From Bacillus mobilis (lineage in GTDB: Bacteria > Bacillota > Bacilli > Bacillales > Bacillaceae_G), in contig NZ_MACF01000019.1 of the NCBI RefSeq assembly GCF_001884045.1, positions 1 through 56,777 of the forward strand: a stretch of DNA of 56,777 bases. The letters run 5' to 3'. The notes under the pieces were generated by a model. It did no database searches and was not told where the DNA came from. It saw nothing but the letters and a program-made list of their open reading frames with translations. Below are positions 52,858-56,777 of this stretch, piece by piece. The number at the start of each line of letters is the position of its first letter. Position 1 is the stretch's first letter. The translations under genes and the position numbers were made by a program.

Positions 52858-53550
52858 ATGAAGAAAGTATGTAATTCTATTAAATTAACAGAGTATATGA
52901 AACAAAATAATATTGACTCCTTTTTTAGTAATGATATGAAACCATATATGGAACTCATATTTTTTAAAAAGAACGAGTTTATTTGTAGAGAAAATGAAGA
53001 GATAGATTATTTATTTTTCTTCGTTGAGGGAAAAGCGAAAGCGTTTAATACATTAAGTAACGGTAAATCTGTATTATTATGCTTTTATGATAGTTTGCAG
53101 CTGTTAGGAGATGTGGAGTTAATTCATTCTCAAAAGACAGCTTCAAACGTACAAGTGATGGCAGATTCATATTGTGTTGGTTTACCTTTAGGCAAGGTGA
53201 GAAATCAACTATTTCATGATGCGAAATTTTTACGATGTATTTGCGGATCGTTAGCACATAAGTTAAATCGACTTTCAAAAAATAGTACAATTAATTTATT
53301 ATATCCACTTGAAAACAGACTTGCGAGTTACATGTTAGCGGCAGGAGAACGAGCGGTGCAGCATGGAAATAGAATTGTATTTAGTGGGAATTTAACGGAA
53401 ACAGCTGAATTGTTAGGAACGAGTTATCGGCATCTACTACGTACATTAAATATTTTTTGTGATAAAGAGATTATAAAAAAGAACAATGGTTGCTTTGAAG
53501 TAGTGAATGTGGATGTTTTGAGGGAACTAGCGGCAGATGTTTATAAATAG
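52858..53550 (+). CDS. Crp/Fnr-family regulator (YeiL-like)
   Basis: This is a 230-residue transcription factor. Residues 30-130 form a cyclic-nucleotide-binding-type beta barrel (FICRENEEIDYLFFFVEGKA) without an obvious cAMP site. The C-terminal helix-turn-helix is LTETAELLGTSYRHLLRTLN near residue 180. Two or three cysteines (CRENEE, CGS, FCD) could bind a metal or sense redox state, as proposed for YeiL. AAAGGTGGGAG precedes ATG 52858. It is divergent from the YdcZ pair across a perfect palindrome and is followed 13 bases later by a VOC gene, probably in the same transcript. Confidence 0.9.
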   Translation: MKKVCNSIKLTEYMKQNNIDSFFSNDMKPYMELIFFKKNEFICRENEEIDYLFFFVEGKAKAFNTLSNGKSVLLCFYDSLQLLGDVELIHSQKTASNVQVMADSYCVGLPLGKVRNQLFHDAKFLRCICGSLAHKLNRLSKNSTINLLYPLENRLASYMLAAGERAVQHGNRIVFSGNLTETAELLGTSYRHLLRTLNIFCDKEIIKKNNGCFEVVNVDVLRELAADVYK

Positions 53551-53563
53551 GAGGGGATTATAA

Positions 53564-53917
53564 ATGATTACACCTATATTTAGAATTTTTGATATTGAAA
53601 AAGCAAAGCTATTTTACATAGATTTTTTAGGATTTAAAATGGATTGGGAACATCGGTATGAGGAACATATGCCATTATATATGCAAATTTCGTTACATGA
53701 TGCTGTAATACATTTATCAGAGCATCATGGGGATGCTTCGCCAGGTAGTGCGATTCGTGTGAAAATAGAGGATTTAAAAGGTTATTATATTATTTTATCA
53801 AGTAAAGATTATGCTTATGCAAAACCTGATATAGAGAGAACACCGTGGGATACAATGGAATTAACTGTGATCGATCCGTTTTCAAATAGAATTATATTTT
53901 ATGAGGAGAGGGCTTAG
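53564..53917 (+). CDS. VOC-family (glyoxalase/bleomycin resistance-like) protein
   Basis: This 117-residue single-domain vicinal-oxygen-chelate protein has the betaalphabetabetabeta repeat start TPIFRIFDIEKAKLFYIDFL and the C-terminal MELTVIDPFSNRIIFYE. Candidate metal ligands are His near residue 52 (DAVIHLSEHHGDA) and the glutamates of the last strand. Small members bind bleomycin-type drugs or act as lyases. AGGAGGGG lies before the ATG, 13 bases after the Crp/Fnr stop, so the two genes form an operon. Confidence 0.88.
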   Translation: MITPIFRIFDIEKAKLFYIDFLGFKMDWEHRYEEHMPLYMQISLHDAVIHLSEHHGDASPGSAIRVKIEDLKGYYIILSSKDYAYAKPDIERTPWDTMELTVIDPFSNRIIFYEERA

Positions 53918-54090
53918 GCTTACCAAGCAATCCTTTATTAGATTGGATTGTTGCGTTAATGGCTTGGCGAATAAAATAAAGAACTATCATTGAAGATATG
54001 GAGCAAAAAAATAGATCAGTAGCAGCGACTACTGATCATCCATATGTACATGAATTAGGAGAGGTCAAACATTTATTAACTTTATTATAA
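53911..54090 (+). pseudogene. Decayed C-terminal gene fragment
   Basis: One frame reads GLGLPSNPLLDWIVALMAWR, then IK, stop (53977), then RTIIEDMEQKNRSVAATTDH, then PYVHELGEVKHLLTLL before a final stop. The composition is protein-like rather than random and no start codon or ribosome binding site precedes it, so it looks like the end of a lost gene. I do not recognise the parent. Confidence 0.38.
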
Positions 54091-54407
54091 TTGATTTTCA
54101 TAAGAATAAAAACTGAAAATTCTAATTTTATGTTGAGAAAGTTTTTTGTATCGAAATATATGAAAGAATAGGGATTTTTAGTAAAAAGGAATATGATATT
54201 TATCCCGCATTAACGTGCAGTAAGACCCCTACCTCAAAATCCAGCGAAAGCAAAGAAGTTAGGTGGGGGTCGGGCTGCCCATAAAAGCCCGATTGGTGAG
54301 GGCTGATTAAAGTTTCACTTTATATTTTAATAAAGTGTGATATAGTTTATAAAGAATAGATTACCTTAAATGTTATTTTATTACATATAAAGTAAGGGGG
54401 AATGGTT
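54091..54407. other. Intergenic region with a bcr1-like element
   Basis: Apart from the repeat at 54199-54323, this stretch is AT-rich and shows no gene. The last 80 bases must contain the promoter of the small gene at 54408. Confidence 0.5.
54199..54323 (+). repeat. bcr1-like repeat flanked by TTTAT duplications
   Basis: A 115-base element (54204-54318) starts CCCGCATTAACG and ends GATTAAAGTTTCAC. It is flanked by TTTAT on both sides (54199-54203 and 54319-54323), as expected of a target-site duplication. Inside, GACCCCTACCT and AGGTGGGGGTC pair, followed by the smaller stem GGGCT/AGCCC. The B. cereus-group bcr1 repeat is known for TTTAT duplications; this copy is shorter than the one at 56642. 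Confidence 0.8.
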
Positions 54408-54656
54408 GTGAAGTTTGATGATCAACGCCTACTAGGAGTACGATTAGGTTCTGTACTTGTAACAGAGGAAAATCAATATTTAGTAATTAAGAAAAAAGAT
54501 CATTATGCATTATTAAATATACATAATTTAGAATGCACACATGTTGAAGTGCAGTTAGAACATGTTGAAGAAATGTTGCAGGAAGATTTCCAAGAAAGTA
54601 TAACGGAGATTATCGCACCAGAACATATAAAAATTGTTGCGAAAAATATAATATAA
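54408..54656 (+). CDS. Small unknown protein, 82 aa
   Basis: This soluble acidic protein (KFDDQRLLGVRLGSVLVTEE, then HVEVQLEHVEEMLQEDFQE) is not recognised. AAGGGGGA lies seven bases before GTG 54408, which is preferred over ATG 54402, only one base from that site. It is predicted to be a short beta segment followed by helices. It is a single-gene unit between a bcr1-like element and a terminator. Confidence 0.7.
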   Translation: MKFDDQRLLGVRLGSVLVTEENQYLVIKKKDHYALLNIHNLECTHVEVQLEHVEEMLQEDFQESITEIIAPEHIKIVAKNII

Positions 54657-54690
54657 AGAAAGAAGCTGGAAGGAACAGCTTCTTTCTTTT
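54655..54690. terminator. Terminator of the 82-aa gene
   Basis: AAAGAAAGAAGCTG and CAGCTTCTTTCTTT pair around a 7-base loop. It also serves the converging serine hydrolase gene. Confidence 0.88.
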
Positions 54691-54692
54691 CA

Positions 54693-55730
54693 TTATAAGG
54701 ATAACGTTTTTAAGACGTCACCAATAATCCCTTCCATTTGATGAACACCTAAGTCAGCATTCGTCATAATAACAGCACCATTACCTCGGTATGGATAGCA
54801 TATCATCATACATTGAAATCCAACGCCCCATCCAAGTGAATACATTTGTAAGTCTTCATTCGAATCATCTAGAAAAACCCCTAACCCAGTCCATTTTGAG
54901 CAACCTTGAGGAGAAATCATATCTTGTATTAATCTTTGAGAAAGTTTTAGTCTGCCCTGTCCTTGCAAGGAATGAATGATTTCAATTACTAAAGTTGATA
55001 AGTCTGTTGGTGTTGTCCAAATACCTGAAGCAGCTGCGAATGGATAAAATGGATACTTCTCATTTGTAACGGTGCCATCTTTATTATGCCCACAAGCAAA
55101 GGCCTCCATTTTTTTTATATCTTCAGTAGAGAATACTCTACTATTCTTCAGCTGCAGTGGCTGAAAGATATATTCTTCAAGTAAAAGGTTGAATGGTTTT
55201 CCGGTTATATCTTCAAGTAGTAGTTCGATAATACAAAAGTTTGCATCAGAGTAGTGAAATTCACTTTCTGGTTTATAAGTTATCTCTATCGGTACTGGGC
55301 AATAGGATGTTTTACCAACAAGGATTTCAGACATGTTTGGTCGCCCTTGTACAAGTGTATAATGTTCAAAACTATTAGGAGGATCAATAATTCCAGATTG
55401 GTGACTTAATAAATTTCGCAATGTGACTTTTTTATGGGAGGTAAATAGATTGGTAGGTATGTTCCAAGATGTGAGTTTAACATTTACGTCTTCGTCTAAA
55501 TGCACGATTTCTTGATCTGATAACGTTAATACAAGCATTGTAGTGAAGAATTTACTAATTGAACAAGAATTGAATATGGAATCCGTAGTGACAGTTCTAG
55601 TTGTTCCAGATTCAAGTGTTCCGAAAGTAGCGACTTCGTCTAGTGTGCCGTCACGTATAACGGCAAGGCTTAAACCTGCAACGGAATATTGGTTCATTTT
55701 TTCGTATATATTGTTACTTTTTAAGTTCAT
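54693..55730 (-). CDS. Serine hydrolase of the beta-lactamase fold, atypical third motif
   Basis: This is a 345-residue cytoplasmic-looking protein (no signal peptide) of the class C beta-lactamase/esterase VIII fold. The SxxK motif is SISK near residue 57, with YSDAN as the Tyr motif near 160. The expected HxG or KTG motif near the C-terminus is not evident: the equivalent place reads LGWGVGFQCMM. It may be an esterase or a degenerate enzyme. GAAAGGAG precedes the ATG. The other family member at 11594 has all three motifs and an export anchor. Confidence 0.85.
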   Translation of the reverse strand: MNLKSNNIYEKMNQYSVAGLSLAVIRDGTLDEVATFGTLESGTTRTVTTDSIFNSCSISKFFTTMLVLTLSDQEIVHLDEDVNVKLTSWNIPTNLFTSHKKVTLRNLLSHQSGIIDPPNSFEHYTLVQGRPNMSEILVGKTSYCPVPIEITYKPESEFHYSDANFCIIELLLEDITGKPFNLLLEEYIFQPLQLKNSRVFSTEDIKKMEAFACGHNKDGTVTNEKYPFYPFAAASGIWTTPTDLSTLVIEIIHSLQGQGRLKLSQRLIQDMISPQGCSKWTGLGVFLDDSNEDLQMYSLGWGVGFQCMMICYPYRGNGAVIMTNADLGVHQMEGIIGDVLKTLSL

Positions 55731-55806
55731 AGTGACTCCTTTCTTCGAAAAGACAGAATGTTAGTTCTATTATACAGTAGTTAATAGAGAGAATGAGAGA
55801 AAAAGA

Positions 55807-55839
55807 AAAAACTTCATCTTTTATCGATGAAGTTTTTTA
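55807..55839. terminator. Terminator after the 64-aa gene
   Basis: AAAAAACTTCATC and GATGAAGTTTTTT form a perfect 13-bp stem with a 7-base loop, usable on both strands. Confidence 0.9.
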
Positions 55840-55840
55840 G

Positions 55841-56035
55841 TTAATTTGAAGTGATTGTTTTAAAAAATTTGTCTCGGTACATGTACATTAACCATGAAGT
55901 TGTTAGTAAGGAAATGATAACTTGTTTGTTTTGAATTGGCGCATTGAAAACAAGCCAGCCAACGATATCAAATAATAAATGTAGTGCAATTGAAAGAACT
56001 ACAAATTGTAGTAATGTCTTAAAAAATCTTTTCAT
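55841..56035 (-). CDS. Small membrane protein, 64 aa
   Basis: A basic N-terminus (MKRFFKTLLQ) and two hydrophobic stretches (FVVLSIALHLLFDIVGWLVF and a shorter one near VIISLLTTSWLMYMY) suggest a two-segment membrane protein. AGGGGGA lies eight bases before ATG 56035; the longer frame from 56068 has no such site. The function is unknown. It is divergent from the L7/L12-like gene. Confidence 0.72.
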   Translation of the reverse strand: MKRFFKTLLQFVVLSIALHLLFDIVGWLVFNAPIQNKQVIISLLTTSWLMYMYRDKFFKTITSN

Positions 56036-56168
56036 AATGTGTCCCCCTAAAATAAAAGGTTGTATCAACAGTGTTGTATATTACTATTATACATTAAATG
56101 TGTCTTGTGGTAAAATTTACATAAGTTAGTGAAATAAAACAAATGAAAGCTAATGAGGAGGAATAGTC

Positions 56169-56450
56169 ATGGAATTTTGGATGATCATACCGATAGCGGT
56201 CTTTGGGTTTATTTATATTGCTGAAAAATTAAATAAAATCGAAAAGAAAACGGATGCACGTTTAAAGAGAATGGAAGATAAATTACAGCTAATTTCGAAA
56301 GAAATGGGAATTGTAGATAGAGAACCTGAAATTAATAAAGAGTTGCGCCAGCTTATGGAAGAAGGAAAAACAGTTACAGCAGTTAAGAGAGTAAGAGAGG
56401 CTTTTGGTTTTTCCTTAGTAGAAGCGAAGCAATATGTTGATAAATTATAA
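56169..56450 (+). CDS. Membrane-anchored protein with L7/L12 C-terminal-like domain
   Basis: This 93-residue protein has an N-terminal membrane segment (MIIPIAVFGFIYIAEKL), a charged coiled-coil linker with about residues 20-60, and a C-terminal motif KTVTAVKRVREAFGFSLVEA that continues KQYVDKL. That motif follows the helix-turn-helix of the ribosomal protein L7/L12 C-terminal domain (KxxAIKxVREATGLGLKEAK). In the ribosome that surface recruits translational GTPases. A membrane-tethered version is unusual. GAGGAGG lies upstream of the ATG, and a terminator follows directly. Confidence 0.8.
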   Translation: MEFWMIIPIAVFGFIYIAEKLNKIEKKTDARLKRMEDKLQLISKEMGIVDREPEINKELRQLMEEGKTVTAVKRVREAFGFSLVEAKQYVDKL

Positions 56451-56480
56451 AAAAGATCATCCATTTGGGTGATCTTTTTT
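56449..56480. terminator. Terminator of the L7/L12-like gene
   Basis: AAAAAAGATCATCC and GGTGATCTTTTTT pair around a 5-base loop, overlapping the stop codon. Confidence 0.9.
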
Positions 56481-56646
56481 CATTGTACCATGCGTGTATT
56501 TACATAGGCAGCGATTATAACATGGCCAATTATAATGATAGGAAATAAGATTTTTCCATTAGGAGTAGTGAAGACACTGCCAATTGTGGCAATAGCACCA
56601 GCAATTAAATTATAAAGACCCACTATTTTTGATAACTTAACTTTAT
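56480..56646 (-). pseudogene. Small membrane-protein gene adjoining a bcr1-like insertion
   Basis: On the minus strand a frame ending at TGA 56480 reads KLSKIVGLYNLIAGAIATIG, then SVFTTPNGKILFPIIIIGHV, then IIAAYVNTRMVQ. It looks like a real two-segment membrane protein but has no start codon with a ribosome binding site. Going upstream it runs directly into the left end of the repeat at 56642. The gene's beginning is therefore displaced beyond the element, past the window edge, or lost. Confidence 0.45.
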
Positions 56647-56777
56647 CCCGCTTTAATGAGCAGTAAGCCCCCCACCTTAAAATTCAGCGAAAGCAAAGAA
56701 GTTAGGTGAGGGATCAACTGCCCATAAAAGTCCGATTGGTTCAACTAATAATCAGTGGGGGATGAAGAAAACCCCCA
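56642..56777 (+). repeat. bcr1-like repeat, longer form, cut by the window edge
   Basis: After TTTAT (56642-56646) the sequence CCCGCTTTAATGAGCAGTAA begins a close relative of the 54199 element, sharing AATTCAGCGAAAGCAAAGAA and CTGCCCATAAAAG. It then carries extra sequence (ACTAATAATCAGTGGGGGAT, continuing AAGAAAACCCCC) absent from the 54199 copy, with GGGGG/CCCCC able to pair. The right end lies outside the window. Confidence 0.8.

Overview
The window reads as chromosomal DNA of a Bacillus cereus-group organism. The base composition is low-GC, most genes have strong GGAGG-type ribosome binding sites, and many transcripts end in perfect U-tailed hairpins. Group-specific markers include an exosporium-type collagen-like protein with a BclA-like leader, bacillithiol genes (yojF-bshB2), an arylamine N-acetyltransferase with a Cys-His-Glu triad, a HelD motor, and intergenic repeats that look like the bcr1 family. 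There is no rRNA, tRNA, CRISPR array, prophage or insertion sequence.

Layout. 1-12.7 kb: a partial ArsR regulator, a FAD monooxygenase, a TetR regulator behind two matched palindromes, helD with a coupled unknown gene, a frameshifted glycerophosphodiesterase, a YdcF-like protein, a LysR regulator divergent from an MFS transporter, and a serine hydrolase. 12.9-19.3 kb: a guanidino-compound cluster with three agmatine/peptidylarginine-deiminase paralogues (one an exported lipoprotein), a lipoprotein amidohydrolase and a MerR/GyrI-like regulator. 19.3-25.7 kb: pepF, nat, a secreted alpha-amylase under a probable CcpA site, the collagen-like spore-surface gene and a lipoprotein. 26-32.7 kb: a MutS2-like protein without an Smr domain plus a GNAT enzyme, a phosphatase, a GC-richer PrmC-like methyltransferase, and a quinone oxidoreductase/LysR divergent pair. 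32.8-45.6 kb: GNAT enzymes, a CPBP protease, two DinB-fold proteins, a DUF4003 protein, a DUF817 membrane protein, a three-gene ABC exporter, an ArsB/NhaD transporter and yojF-bshB2. 45.7-56.8 kb: a cytidine deaminase-like enzyme, a Bcr/CflA efflux pump, an amino-acid permease, an oxidoreductase, a YdcZ-type transporter pair divergent from a Crp/Fnr regulator, a VOC protein, a second serine hydrolase, and small membrane proteins including one with an L7/L12-like tail.

Most interesting signals. Two genes of drug-handling type appear to carry ribosome-sensing leaders. The GNAT acetyltransferase at 38423 follows a 16-codon leader peptide and four alternating C/G-rich segments, the last of which is its own Shine-Dalgarno. 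The Bcr/CflA pump at 46545 follows a 15-codon leader ending in Ala-Pro-Pro-Val-Pro whose last codons are an anti-Shine-Dalgarno, and a second 13-nt perfect anti-Shine-Dalgarno sits in a hairpin loop further upstream. Both fit translational attenuation of the erm/cat kind. They are inferences from sequence complementarity only.

Other points are a 13-bp tandem duplication that breaks the glycerophosphodiesterase, five helically phased repeats near 42.9 kb, an apparent AUU start codon at 51752, and a bcr1-like element that has landed next to or in a small membrane-protein gene at the right edge.
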